Below, one piece after another: positions 1 to 8,428 of a stretch of DNA of 64,000 nt. The stretch lies in NCBI GenBank assembly GCA_951394045.1, contig OX595990.1, positions 806,001 to 870,000 on the forward strand. Reading direction: 5' to 3'. The notes beneath the pieces are model-generated. The model was given only the letters and a program-made list of their open reading frames with translations. It did not search any database and was not told the DNA's origin. Both the position numbers and the translations under genes were made by a program. The stretch comes from Nitzschia sp. DOCU1 (taxonomy: Eukaryota; Bacillariophyta; Bacillariophyceae; Bacillariales; Bacillariaceae). Every line of letters begins with the position of its first letter. Position 1 is the stretch's first letter.

Positions 1-812
1 CGATTTCGAAAGGCCAAATCTCCCATGATATCATCTTCTTCTTCCACATCGGGATCGATTTTGGTACTCGCCTTTTGTAGTTTGCCAAACAAGCGTTGCC
101 GGGACTCGCTCGTCTTACTAGAAGCAGTCGAATTTAAAAATTGTTGCTTATCGTGCATCATGAACCGAGTCATTTTCCCACGTTGATCTTCAATGGCTTG
201 TTCGGCTTCGGTCATGCTCAATGTCTTACGAGCTTTGGGTTGACTAAAGGTAATGGTAGCATTGGGTGTCGGCAAGAGTGTGACTTGGAGCGTAGTCATG
301 TCAGAACCATTGGATGGTTGTTCCAAGAGACAATACTGACTAGGATTGTGTTCAGGAATGCCCTCGTAACGAGAACTGAGAGTATCATCGGTTGTAGTTG
401 CTGCTGCTGCCCCACCCTTGCGTTGTTGTCGTTTGGCCATCATGGTTTCTAGAAATTCTACTTGTTCTTGTAAAATCCATTGACGTCGAGCGAGTTCCTT
501 ACGGCGGGGTCTCCATCGTTTTTTGGTAACTTTGTCGGAAGTTTCTTCATCGGAATCATCTTGAGCCTTGGGAACATCTTGTTGATAGAGACGCGCCGTA
601 TTCCATGGAACTTGTTTCAAATTAGGCTTGACCACGGATTCTCCAAATTTGGCAATAAGAGGAAATTGTTCGTGGGGGGCTTTCGGATTGACGGGATCAG
701 GGGCCGGGGCAAGAGTGGGACCTTTGACGAGCGTAAAGCGAAGTTCTTGGCCCGTCTGCAAGGACTTGCCGAGCGTCGTTAACAGCGTATCAATACCCTG
801 TTTAGTGGACAT
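1..812 (-). CDS. GTF2F1: TFIIF alpha subunit (RAP74), N-terminal part, runs off the window
   Basis: Reading the minus strand from ATG at 812 gives an open frame to the window edge, about 270 residues without a stop. Blocks resemble the RAP74 dimerisation domain: VPWNTARLYQQD (compare ATWNQARLERD in human RAP74), a SQYCLLEQ strand followed by a beta-rich stretch, and LSMTEAEQAIEDQRGKMTRF (compare LTAEEAEEEWERR). An acidic VEEEDDIMGDL near the window end matches the acidic DLEDDLEMSSD region. In the family this subunit pairs with TFIIF beta and brings RNA polymerase II to the pre-initiation complex. An Ala-rich insert lies near residues 135-140. The C-terminal winged helix would lie outside the window. 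No intron is needed in the visible part. Confidence 0.8.
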   Translation of the reverse strand, partial: MSTKQGIDTLLTTLGKSLQTGQELRFTLVKGPTLAPAPDPVNPKAPHEQFPLIAKFGESVVKPNLKQVPWNTARLYQQDVPKAQDDSDEETSDKVTKKRWRPRRKELARRQWILQEQVEFLETMMAKRQQRKGGAAAATTTDDTLSSRYEGIPEHNPSQYCLLEQPSNGSDMTTLQVTLLPTPNATITFSQPKARKTLSMTEAEQAIEDQRGKMTRFMMHDKQQFLNSTASSKTSESRQRLFGKLQKASTKIDPDVEEEDDIMGDLAFRN

Positions 813-1117
813 GATTATGTATGTAAAAAACCACGATGGATGATGATGACACCCCTGACTTTCTCAGAGTCAAAAGGTTCAATCTACCCTGAAGTGTTTG
901 CTCTCTGCGTCGTCTTAATCTGACAATCGCCACTACTAGAACTTGCAATCACTACCCCCACCGGTGGAAAGGAGGCAACCTTTCAATATATGTGCAGGCC
1001 GAAAGACAATGTGAAACAACAAACATTCACAAGTCATTTCAGGGTTTGGACCATACCCGCCCGCAATGTGTCATGGTTGAGATCTGGAACTTCCAATTTC
1101 GCGCGTCGGCCGCGCGA

Positions 1118-1133
1118 TAACGGAATTCCGTTA
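1118..1133. repeat. 16-bp perfect palindrome
   Basis: TAACGGAATTCCGTTA reads identically on both strands. It lies between the left copy of the 12-bp inverted repeat and the left repeat array of the composite region. A factor-binding site or element-end signal is possible; nothing shows which. Confidence 0.5.
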
Positions 1134-1175
1134 CCGCACGACTTGACGTTTCTATTTGGCATGCCACGCGCGCCG

Positions 1176-1270
1176 AGGCCAAAGTAGGCCAAAGTTCTTG
1201 GCCTAGGCCAAAGTAGGCCAAAGTTCTTGGCCTCAGGCCAAAGTTCTTGGCCTGCGCCAAAGTTCCTTGG
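1176..1270. repeat. Left array of GGCCAAAGTTCTTGGCC-type repeats
   Basis: Units GGCCAAAGTAGGCCAAAG and GGCCAAAGTTCTTGGCC alternate, joined by TA, TCA or TGC. The longer unit is nearly self-complementary. The same units recur in the same orientation at 4678-4793, so the two arrays are direct repeats 3.5 kb apart. The overall plan resembles the CCCGAAGT arrays at 39150 and 40635. Confidence 0.85.
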
Positions 1271-1562
1271 GATGAAAACGGGATTGATGCCAAGGCGGGA
1301 TTCACATGGCCGTTGCATCGGTTCGCCCAATGAACGAACCCGGCTCCACTTTTCACGATGCTGCACAAAACTCAAAAAATGGTGCGCACCCATTTGACCA
1401 CATTCTTTGTGACTTTCAACTTTCTCCTTCCTACCATGGAATCTTTCACTCAAGGGGGTCGTGGTCGTGGTCGTGGTCGTCATTGTTATGGTGGCCATGG
1501 GGGACGTGGTGGTGGTGGTGGACGTGTTGTTGTTGGAAGAGCCACCAGCCCTCCTCATCACC

Positions 1563-2027
1563 ATGTCTTCCAAAATGCCGAAGCGCCAAAAGGGCGAGGG
1601 CGAAGTGGACGAGGTGGACGAGGAGGGCCAACGAATCCTCGACGCAGCATCTTCGCTCCTGGGACGGAAGTATTTCTGACATGAGCACGGGAGGCGAAGC
1701 CATGACCCAGTTGATGGCTCAAGCTATCCAGGCCCCCAAAGGCTGTAGCATGCTGGACATTGGCTGGCATTGGCATTGGCGGTGCTGCCTTTTCTTTTGC
1801 CGAAAGTTTGGGTGCGACGGTTCATGGCATTGACTTGGGTGAAAAAGGACATGGCCTGGCACAACAAGAATTGCTGCCGATAGCCCCCAAAGGCTGTAGC
1901 ATGCTGGACATTGGCTGGCATTGGCATTGGCGGTGCTGCCTTTTCTTTTGCCGAAAGTTTGGGTGCGACGGTTCATGGCATTGACTTGGGTGAAAAAGGA
2001 CATGGCCTGGCACAACAAGAATTGCTG
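1563..2027 (+). pseudogene. Broken 5' part of a SAM-dependent methyltransferase
   Basis: Three different frames carry consecutive methyltransferase pieces. ATG 1563 opens a charged N-terminus ending at a stop at 1678-1680. Another frame then gives an MSTGGEAM start, as in the N-terminus of phosphoethanolamine or sarcosine-type methyltransferases, followed by PKGCSMLDIG, the first half of SAM motif I. The second half, GIGGAAF, is in a third frame. A 145-bp perfect duplication (offset 151) repeats the motif I area and changes frame again. Taken literally the 5' end cannot be translated through. It could be a pseudogene, an assembly error, or a case where the duplication acts as an intron. Confidence 0.6.
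1732..2027 (+). repeat. 151-bp tandem duplication inside the methyltransferase
   Basis: Positions 1732-1876 recur without a visible difference at 1883-2027; the six bases 1877-1882 separate the copies. The offset of 151 is not a multiple of three, so it shifts the frame. Perfect identity implies either a very recent event or an assembly artefact. The downstream frame is intact from copy 2 onward. Confidence 0.85.
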
Positions 2028-3278
2028 AGACGCAATGAGGAACGTCGCGCGGCGGGCATGGCTCCATTGCCAGTGACGTTTAAACTTCAAGACTGCACAC
2101 AAGCGTCCTTTGAGCCAGAATCCTTTGATGTGATTTATTCTCGAGATACTTTTGTGCACTTGTCGGCAGAAGACAAGCTCAAGGTATTTCAGAATTGCTA
2201 CAAGTGGCTCAAGCCGGGGGGAAAGATTTGCATTGCAGATTATTCGTTGGGACGAAATTCCGAGGCGTCGGGAATGCCGACTCCTGCATTTGCTCTCTAT
2301 TTGCAAGCCAGAGATTATCACATGTACACTTCGAAACAATATTCTGAGGCCTTGGAATCGGCCGGATTTGGAGCAATTAATGCTCAAGACATGGCACATT
2401 GGTATTGTCTCACCTGCCAGACGGAATTGGATCGTGTCGCTCAGCCAGGACCTGGTCGCGAAAAGTCTCTGGCCGCTCTCGGAGAAGAACAATTGGCCAA
2501 ATTGGAACAAACCTATCTGAACAAAATTCAAATGACTTTGCGAGGTGATCGGTCGTACATTCTGATTACTGGCACCAAAGGTGGCGACGAGGATGTGGTA
2601 TTGAAGACGGCCGTGCGAGATGCCTATTACGAGCTTTATAAAAAGGGATGGGTCATGAGTTGCGATGGCAACTTGTCGGCTCGTGTAGCACCCGATTCGG
2701 CAGACTTTTTCGTCACACCCACGGGTATGGATGCGACATCGATTCAACCCAGTCAAGTTGTTCGTTGGAATGGCAATGGAAAAACGACGGGTGCCATTAA
2801 ACCCACGTCCGAAGTGGATTTGCATACCCTGATTTATCAAAATCGACCGGATGTTGGAGCGATTGTTCACTCGCATTCCATTTATGCCTGTGCCTTGGCA
2901 TGTTGCCGTATTCCCTTGCCGCCGGCGCATTATGCCGTCTGTGAACTCTTGTGCAGTCCGTTGGCACCTTGCAAGACGGAAGGAGACCAAGGAGTTCAAT
3001 GCTCCACGTACCACACGTATGGTACATTTGAACTTGCCACGGCCGTTTTGGTGGCACTGGGGCAAAACAATGCTTGTTTCATGGCCAATCATGGAGCCGT
3101 CGTGGTTGGAAAGGATTTGGCCGAAGCCATGTACTTGACGGAACGTTTGGAGAGAGAATGCGAAATTTATTGGCGAGCCAAGCAACTGGCACGGCCCATT
3201 CCACTCACCGACGAAGAAATCAAAAGTTTGGCAGAACGGGATCAAACCTATGGACAAAATCCGCAAAAGGAAGCTTAG
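1911..3278 (+). CDS. Methyltransferase - class II aldolase/adducin fusion protein
   Basis: A 455-codon frame without an ATG at its upstream end. Residues 1-220 are a Rossmann methyltransferase: GIGIGGAAF (motif I), VHGIDL (motif II), FDVIYSRDTFVHL and YKWLKPGGKICIADY, closest in style to phosphoethanolamine N-methyltransferases. Residues about 225-455 are a class II aldolase: GNLSARV, the catalytic-Glu region PTSEVDLH, zinc ligands HSHS, and MANHGAVVVGKDLAEA with the third His. Class II aldolases act on sugar phosphates or related dehydrations; the substrate here is unknown. No intron or stop separates the halves. The first methionine and the Asp of motif I are lost to the upstream damage, so the protein may not be made or may use a spliced 5' end. 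It lies inside the repeat-bracketed region and may be a captured copy. Confidence 0.65.
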   Translation: MAGIGIGGAAFSFAESLGATVHGIDLGEKGHGLAQQELLRRNEERRAAGMAPLPVTFKLQDCTQASFEPESFDVIYSRDTFVHLSAEDKLKVFQNCYKWLKPGGKICIADYSLGRNSEASGMPTPAFALYLQARDYHMYTSKQYSEALESAGFGAINAQDMAHWYCLTCQTELDRVAQPGPGREKSLAALGEEQLAKLEQTYLNKIQMTLRGDRSYILITGTKGGDEDVVLKTAVRDAYYELYKKGWVMSCDGNLSARVAPDSADFFVTPTGMDATSIQPSQVVRWNGNGKTTGAIKPTSEVDLHTLIYQNRPDVGAIVHSHSIYACALACCRIPLPPAHYAVCELLCSPLAPCKTEGDQGVQCSTYHTYGTFELATAVLVALGQNNACFMANHGAVVVGKDLAEAMYLTERLERECEIYWRAKQLARPIPLTDEEIKSLAERDQTYGQNPQKEA

Positions 3279-3512
3279 GTTTTGTTGTTGCTGATGATTT
3301 CCATGGGGAGAGAATTTTTATGGTTCATTTGCGTCTGAGAAAACTACAAACATCGTGCTGATGTGAATACGGGGCTAATCCGTCATGAGTATTGTCACTT
3401 TGCCATTCAAAAGATAAAAAGGCGCCTGATCTCTACTACAGTAGCAATAATACTGAAATATGCTATCCATTCTATACTACTTGAGAAATTCCGTGTACTC
3501 AGATCTTTATTT

Positions 3513-4226
3513 CTACAAGCGATAGGTTCGACCGTCATGAGTCGATTCGAGGCTAAAGCCAGCTTGAGCCAATTGTTGGATCAAACGGCTTTCCATGCGA
3601 CGAGAATCGGATTTGGAGGATACTGGTAGCACGGCGGCGCGACATCTTGACCAAGCGGGACCCTTGCTGCGATGACTTTGTAGGCGTTGAAGGAACGCAT
3701 CCGTTTCGCCAACGTAGTAGCGAGGTGGGTTGCTTCCCAGTTCCAAGAGATAGACACAAGATTGATTGGCCAGAGCCGGAGGCGGACTGGCGTTTGGGGG
3801 GATTGTGGTGGACGATTGGCCCACCATTTGTTCGGCAAGGGCCACTGCTTGCTGAAAATCTCCTGACTCTTTCTTGGTAGGGCTGTTGCTTGTATTTTCA
3901 AGTTTCCCTTCGTCGTCGGTCAAAAATGTATTGCATCCATCGAAGGTCACGACGCCAGTGTGAGGAAGATAGTGATCCAATTCGTCCGCTCGCTGAATAA
4001 TGTCTTCAGGAAGTCCAAAGCGAGCAGCCGTCACCATGGCTAAGGAATCGTTGCATATACCATCTTCCATGCGATAGGTCCACTCATAGGAATCGTTTGG
4101 TGTTCCAGCAATTGATCTTGTAATCGCCATCTGCTTAGTAAAGATGCGGTCTTTGGATCGAAGCGGCAAATTCAATATATCATGGAGATGCGTCGCGAAA
4201 ATACCGCTCATGCCTCGACTAGCCAT
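3513..4226 (-). pseudogene. MSH1: 3' fragment of MSH1-type MutS with GIY-YIG domain
   Basis: The 237-residue frame starts in the middle of the MutS ATPase domain: SRGMSGIFATHLHDIL is the block that follows Walker B, and GICNDSLAMVTAARFGLPEDII is the end of domain V. A linker leads to a GIY-YIG nuclease: SCVYLLELGSNPPRYYVGETDAFLQRLQSHR, then SRRMESRLIQQL with the conserved Glu. This order is typical of plant and algal organellar MSH1 (MutS7), which suppresses organelle recombination. Walker A and the mismatch-binding domains are absent; upstream sequence is homoserine-dehydrogenase-like instead. It is therefore a truncated copy of a gene normally around 1,000 residues long. The first ATG (4226) appears accidental. 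Confidence 0.75.
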
Positions 4227-4240
4227 GTTTCCGCTTTTTA

Positions 4241-4603
4241 GCGCTGGAAATCGACTACCGCTTTGGCAACGTCGGTACCATCCATCATCTCGATGATGAG
4301 ATCAATTTCGGGATCGTTCACGATATTCTCAATGTCCGTGTCTTAGAAAGGTCCTTTGACACAAATCTTTGTGATCCACAACCGACGTTTTCCTTGGGAA
4401 GCCCGTTCAAGTAGACACCCCATGACAATCTCGCAAACACCGCCATCCACGGTACCAGCGCCGACCATTCCAATGCATAGCGGTCGCATCATATCCCCAC
4501 CATGACTGAGGTTTCGGCATTTCATGTGACGACGATGCCTTGGATGAAGTGAAAGAGAGGGAGGCGAAACGCTGTGGATTGACAAGGCGGAACGACGAGG
4601 CAT
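4241..4603 (-). pseudogene. Homoserine dehydrogenase N-terminal fragment, frameshifted
   Basis: From ATG 4603 the frame reaches LCIGMVGAGTVDGGVCEIVMG, the NAD(P)-binding loop of homoserine dehydrogenase (GxGxVGxG style, with one Gly replaced by Asp), and stops soon after KICVKGPF. In another frame, directly downstream, DTDIENIVNDPEIDLIIEMMDGT and AKAVVDFQ match the next part of the same fold (compare VVELIGGT and AREFV). The sequence ends at the junction with the MSH1 fragment near 4230; the catalytic domain is missing. Homoserine dehydrogenase acts in Thr/Met synthesis. This copy is non-functional. Confidence 0.6.
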
Positions 4604-4677
4604 GGGCGAAGGTACGAAGAGCTAATCGGCAAACTCATTGATCCGTTGAGCCGAGCACTCCAATCACGAATCGATGT

Positions 4678-4793
4678 CAAAGTTCTTGGCCTGCGCCAAA
4701 AATCTTGGCCTCAGGCCAAAGTAGGCCAAAGTTCTTGGCCTAGGCCAAAGTAGGCCAAAGTTCTTGGCCTATGAGGCCAAAGTCATTTGCATC
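4678..4793. repeat. Right array of GGCCAAAGTTCTTGGCC-type repeats
   Basis: Same unit family and orientation as 1176-1270 but with the units in a rotated order: the CAAAGTTCTTGGCCTGCGCC unit that ends the left array starts this one. About six GGCCAAAG or CTTGGCC half-units are present. Confidence 0.85.
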
Positions 4794-5249
4794 CGTTGAC
4801 CGAATTACCGCGAAACACAGTTTAACGCGCTAAAAAAGTTTTCGCGCCGGCCGGTCATCGCGCCAGTCGGGCCCCATTGGAAGTTCCTGATGGAGGGACG
4901 ATCCGAAGCCTCTATGCGTAGAGATCCTACTGGAAAGATCTGTCACTCATCCGTCAGTCTACACGGCTGATGTCACGCGATCGCAAGCGCAGGCAATCCG
5001 TCCACGACGTCACAAAGTAGATCCGGGTCTCGAAGCACCAAGCTGGATCTTCTGTGTCCCACCATCACTTTCTCGCCGCCAGCGAGAGAGGACCATGATG
5101 ATGCCACTCTATGTTAGGTGACTGTCGTTTACCGATATTGCTTCGTCTCGCTCTTTCAGCTTTTGCTCCGACCACCGCTCTCCAAGGGCTCTCGTAGTGC
5201 AATATATTTCCCAGCACAGCACTGACTGTATTTTCCCCCTACCGAAATC
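4794..5249. other. Intergenic: GC-rich block and promoter of the 5250 gene
   Basis: TTTTCGCGCCGGCC at 4839-4852 resembles an E2F-type site (TTTCGCGCC) and belongs to an 11-mer seen three times in the window. The right copy of the 12-bp inverted repeat lies at 4876-4887. The remainder is presumed promoter; no coding frame is convincing. Confidence 0.4.
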
Positions 5250-5635
5250 ATGTCGTCGTCGCCTCCCGTCAAACCAGCTGCTACGAACCACAATGGAGAA
5301 AATGAATTGACAAATTGGTGCGTCGATGTGGTTTTGTGCCACCACAGTCATTGATTGCTGTAGTGGGACGAAACTGTCGTGGTACTCATCGTGACTTTTT
5401 TGTTCTCATCTCTCGACATTATCACAGTCTCTTGTCCCAGTACCGCTTTTGTGCCGCAGGCGTCGGTCTAGGAACAGCCTATGCCATGAGATTTAAAAAG
5501 GGAATCATGCCCATGGTAGCCGCGGGGGCCATTGGCACGTCCATTGATATGGTGTATGGTTATCTCGTGGAATGTGCGCAATATAGAGAAGGAAATTCAT
5601 CATCGGGCGAGGGATCATCCTCCAAAACAGTGTGA
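5250..5635 (+). CDS. Small glycine-rich membrane protein, two exons
   Basis: Exons 5250-5317 and 5428-5635; the intron 5318-5427 has gtgcgt...acag ends and splits a Cys codon. The joined frame gives a 91-residue protein. After a short polar N-terminus comes QYRFCAAGVGLGTAYAMRFKKGIMPMVAAGAIGTSIDMVYGYL: two likely membrane helices with spaced glycines around a basic RFKKG turn, then a polar Ser/Gly-rich tail. A two-helix hairpin with GxGxG packing recalls small mitochondrial inner-membrane proteins such as MIC10, but no family is firmly recognised. The clean splice and conserved-looking hairpin support a real gene. Confidence 0.6.
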
Positions 5636-5778
5636 AGACGTTGTGATGGCTCAAGCGACGATATCAAGATTTTATTCGATTTCTTTGACTGCCATGGGCC
5701 CGCTTCGCCCAGTTCCACCCAGCAGGCCACCAGTACCTCCTCCCTGTGAGTGAGTGGTAATAGCAAAAGAGTGGGGGG

Positions 5779-5898
5779 TTCATTCGGGATGCATGGTTAA
5801 GGAAATGAAGTGGGACCCAGAGTTCAACCGGGATGCATGGTTATAGAGATGGAGTGGGATCCAGATTTCAACCGGGATGCATGGTTATGAAACTGATC
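5779..5898. repeat. 44-bp minisatellite, about 2.7 copies
   Basis: Units start at 5779, 5823 and 5867 with TTCAACCGGGATGCATGGTT (TTCATTC in the first) and continue with a purine-rich half ending in GTGGGAYCCAGA. It lies in the space after the 5250 gene, 5636-6085, where no other feature was seen. Confidence 0.8.
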
Positions 5899-6085
5899 AA
5901 GGACAGTGGCCAAGGGAGCTGTTGCTGTCATGCTTTGGAGGCGCCTACTAGATTTCGGCTCTTATTGTTGGAATCCTTCTTTGTTTCTTCAGTGTGCTGT
6001 ATCATAGCCGTCGCATTGCTACCTTCCAAAACTGGTCCTACCCAAAACTAAAACTTAAATAGTGTAGTTGACTGTACTATTATGA

Positions 6086-7306
6086 TTATCGTTTCCGAAG
6101 GAGTCCCTTGGCTAGTTTGGCACTGGCATATTTGATCGAATTGCGCAATCCAAAGGTCAAGATTCCTTTCATGGATTGATACCGTGCCGCCGGTGCCACA
6201 ATCGACTCCAAAGTCTTGGACAAGGAAGTTTGTTGTTGAAGTAAATGATTGTGGTGGACGGGATGATTCGCCATGTTATCTTGAGGATGTCGACTGGTCA
6301 TGGTAGATGGGACCAACAGTGGCTTTTTCACTGCAGGCGGCAATCGCTGAATCAATCGCGTACGCGCCGCCACATCCATGGGATCCCATTCCACACCACC
6401 CCCACCATTGCCTTTTTTGTCATCAACAATGGATAGTAGTCCCTCTTCTTGCAAGGAACCAAGGATACTTGGCCAAGCCGTGTCGGATTCTCGATACATG
6501 GCATGAAATCGTTCCAATTGTCCTGGAGCATGAACCAACTTTTGAATCTTGTTGGGATCTTCTCCACCCACTTGCATTCGAAAATCGCCCGTATAACTGA
6601 GAGAAGCTACCCGACTGTACAAGTCAAACCAGGAAATCATCATGGTTGTAGAAGAAAGTGGCGATAACAACATGGCCGCTGCCACGGCAGCCTGTAAATT
6701 GGTTGTTTGGGCCTCACGAATGGTTTGAAGATACTGTCGATGTTGTCGTTGTTGTTGATTCTCCTCCGAGACAAACATGGACGACCCCGGGAAGACTACT
6801 GGAATTTCCAAAGTCGGCTTGTGCAGTCGGCCGGCCATATACAATGATTCCCATTGCGTCAAGTCGGTTACAAAATCCTCGTATTGAATGACACCGTACT
6901 TGAGTGGCTGTTTTTCATCATCAAACAGGACTTGAAATAAAACCTTGGCATCACGCCCTCCCAAAAATCGTCGTTGAAGGCCCCCCGCCACGTTGCCTTT
7001 TCGATTATTATCCAATGCTCGTAACCACCAAGCATAATGGTGTGGATTTTGGGCTTGATTGGCAGCATGAAAGGCTTGGGCGTTGTCGACCACCAGAATC
7101 ACATCCAACATGCCCGGTGCTGCCGCTTCCTTTTTGGAAAGATTTTGTGAAAAGACCCCCGATCCATATCCAAAGGCATAGACAATGGCCTGACAAGGAA
7201 AGGTCGATTCGACGAGTTCTGTCAAAGCCTGACTGGATGCCAGTTGTCCATCATATGGCTGTGATTGTTGTCGAGTAGAGGATGCTGCTGCTAATTCTCG
7301 TCTCAT
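6086..7306 (-). CDS. TAM41: TAM41-type mitochondrial phosphatidate cytidylyltransferase
   Basis: Single exon, 406 residues, ATG at 7304-7306. Family blocks are clear: YAFGYGSGVFSQN (nucleotidyltransferase GSG loop), MLDVILVVDNAQAFHAANQAQNPHHYAWW, LKYGVIQYEDFVTDLTQWESLYMAGRLHKP, and a C-terminal helix region ending GILTFGLRNSIKYASAKLAKGLL. Tam41 makes CDP-diacylglycerol from phosphatidate at the matrix face of the inner mitochondrial membrane, the first step of cardiolipin synthesis. Poly-Gln/His stretches near residues 190 and 360 are lineage insertions. No strong N-terminal presequence is visible. A CTACCGGTAG palindrome lies 14 bp upstream of the ATG. Confidence 0.92.
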   Translation of the reverse strand: MRRELAAASSTRQQSQPYDGQLASSQALTELVESTFPCQAIVYAFGYGSGVFSQNLSKKEAAAPGMLDVILVVDNAQAFHAANQAQNPHHYAWWLRALDNNRKGNVAGGLQRRFLGGRDAKVLFQVLFDDEKQPLKYGVIQYEDFVTDLTQWESLYMAGRLHKPTLEIPVVFPGSSMFVSEENQQQRQHRQYLQTIREAQTTNLQAAVAAAMLLSPLSSTTMMISWFDLYSRVASLSYTGDFRMQVGGEDPNKIQKLVHAPGQLERFHAMYRESDTAWPSILGSLQEEGLLSIVDDKKGNGGGGVEWDPMDVAARTRLIQRLPPAVKKPLLVPSTMTSRHPQDNMANHPVHHNHLLQQQTSLSKTLESIVAPAARYQSMKGILTFGLRNSIKYASAKLAKGLLRKR

Positions 7307-7753
7307 GATACTAGTTGCACTACCGGTAGCTACCTAGTCGCATGACAAAAGAAGCAATGGTCGATATGAATATGATACCCCGAGTGTGCTCTGGACAGTT
7401 GAGTTATGGGACGTGGACGACGTGTTGGCAAGGGAGAAGAGGCATCGTCATGGTGGTCTTTCGGCGCTGGCGGGAGAATCCCGACGCGAGAAAGGAAGAT
7501 CCAATCGCGAGACCCGGATCTACTGTCTTTTGTGACGTCATGAGCATGTGTGGGTGGGATTTAGTCGGAGGAGTCTAAAATCGTCAATTTCTTCGATACG
7601 CCATCATGGCGTCTCTCTTGGATCATCATCATCCATCATCTCTCCGTGTTGGTAACGAATGAAAACCCTGAACCACACCACTATCTGATTGAGATAATAA
7701 CAGTCAGTCATCAGTCCTATTTATCCCCACTTACAGTAGCCACGGTCGACAAC
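7307..7753. promoter_or_regulatory. Divergent promoter of TAM41 and NUDCD2-like genes
   Basis: It carries CTACCGGTAG (7320-7329) beside TAM41 and a perfect CRE palindrome TGACGTCA (7533-7540) midway. A CATCATCATCATC run lies near 7622. CRE sites are bound by bZIP factors, and in diatoms CRE-like elements mediate CO2/cAMP responses; the role here is inference. Confidence 0.5.
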
Positions 7754-8428
7754 ATGAGCAAACTTTCCGACTACTCCAAATTTGACCACATTGACAGCGA
7801 CGAAGACGAAGACGAGGACGAGGTGGCTCATTCTCCAGCCATTGCCGTCCAGCAACCACAAGAACGATCCGTCCAGGCGACCGCTGCTGCTGCCCCTACG
7901 AATAATGGAATGGCGACAATGCACAAGGACCCCGACACGGGCCGCTACATTTTCCAGTACAATGGGAGGGTTGTATATCAGTGGGAACAAACGTTGGATG
8001 ATGTGACTATTTACGTCGCGGCTCCGCCCCATGTTACCAAGGGCAATCAAATTAACATTCAAATTCAAGCCTCGCATTTGAAATTGGGATTGACGGGTGG
8101 CAATCAATGGTTTTTGGATGAACCCACGTTTGGCACTGTAGATGTATCGGAATCGACATGGAGTTTGGAAGAAGACGAGCGTACGGCGGCCTCAAGCAAA
8201 GTGATTACGATTTACTTGACCAAGGCACATCGGGGTGAATTGTGGGATGCGGCTCTAAAAGGGAACCAAACTGTGCAGTTGGATCCCCTGTCAAAAGAAG
8301 AAGTCAAGAAGGATTTAATGCTGGAACGGTTTCAAGAAGAAAATCCTGGATTTGACTTTCGAGATGCAAAATTTAATGGCGGCGTACCGGATCCTCGTTC
8401 GTTCATGGGAGGAGTCACGTATTCATAG
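7754..8428 (+). CDS. NUDCD2-like CS-domain (p23 fold) co-chaperone
   Basis: ATG 7754 gives 224 residues. A Ser-Asp-Glu-rich N-terminus (SDEDEDEDE, about residues 16-24) and Ala/Gln linker precede the CS domain: YQWEQTLDDVTIYVAAPP opens the beta sandwich, and ESTWSLEEDERTAASSKVITIYLTK closes it (NUDCD2 has GTWTLEDRKMVRIVLTK). The C-terminal LERFQEENPGFDF is the hallmark motif of the NUDCD2 branch, which acts with Hsp90 and dynein-associated LIS1. A frame without ATG extends upstream, but the methionine at 7754 fits the family length. Confidence 0.88.
   Translation: MSKLSDYSKFDHIDSDEDEDEDEVAHSPAIAVQQPQERSVQATAAAAPTNNGMATMHKDPDTGRYIFQYNGRVVYQWEQTLDDVTIYVAAPPHVTKGNQINIQIQASHLKLGLTGGNQWFLDEPTFGTVDVSESTWSLEEDERTAASSKVITIYLTKAHRGELWDAALKGNQTVQLDPLSKEEVKKDLMLERFQEENPGFDFRDAKFNGGVPDPRSFMGGVTYS

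Larger units (their letters stand above)
1086..4887. mobile_element. Composite region of gene fragments bracketed by direct repeat arrays; possible DNA element
   Basis: Two repeat arrays in the same orientation (1176-1270 and 4678-4793) bracket a fusion gene with a broken 5' end, a truncated MSH1 gene and a broken homoserine-dehydrogenase fragment. Outside the arrays lies a 12-bp inverted repeat, GGAACTTCCAAT at 1086-1097 and its complement at 4876-4887, each beside GC-rich CGCGC/GGCC sequence. Gene pieces inside an inverted repeat suggest a gene-capturing non-autonomous element. No transposase and no clear target-site duplication are visible, so the element boundary is inference. Confidence 0.35.

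Noticed and set aside
1719..3266. 515-codon minus-strand frame opposite the methyltransferase-aldolase
   Set aside because: The plus-strand frame carries conserved enzyme motifs; the minus frame has none and crosses the duplicated segment.
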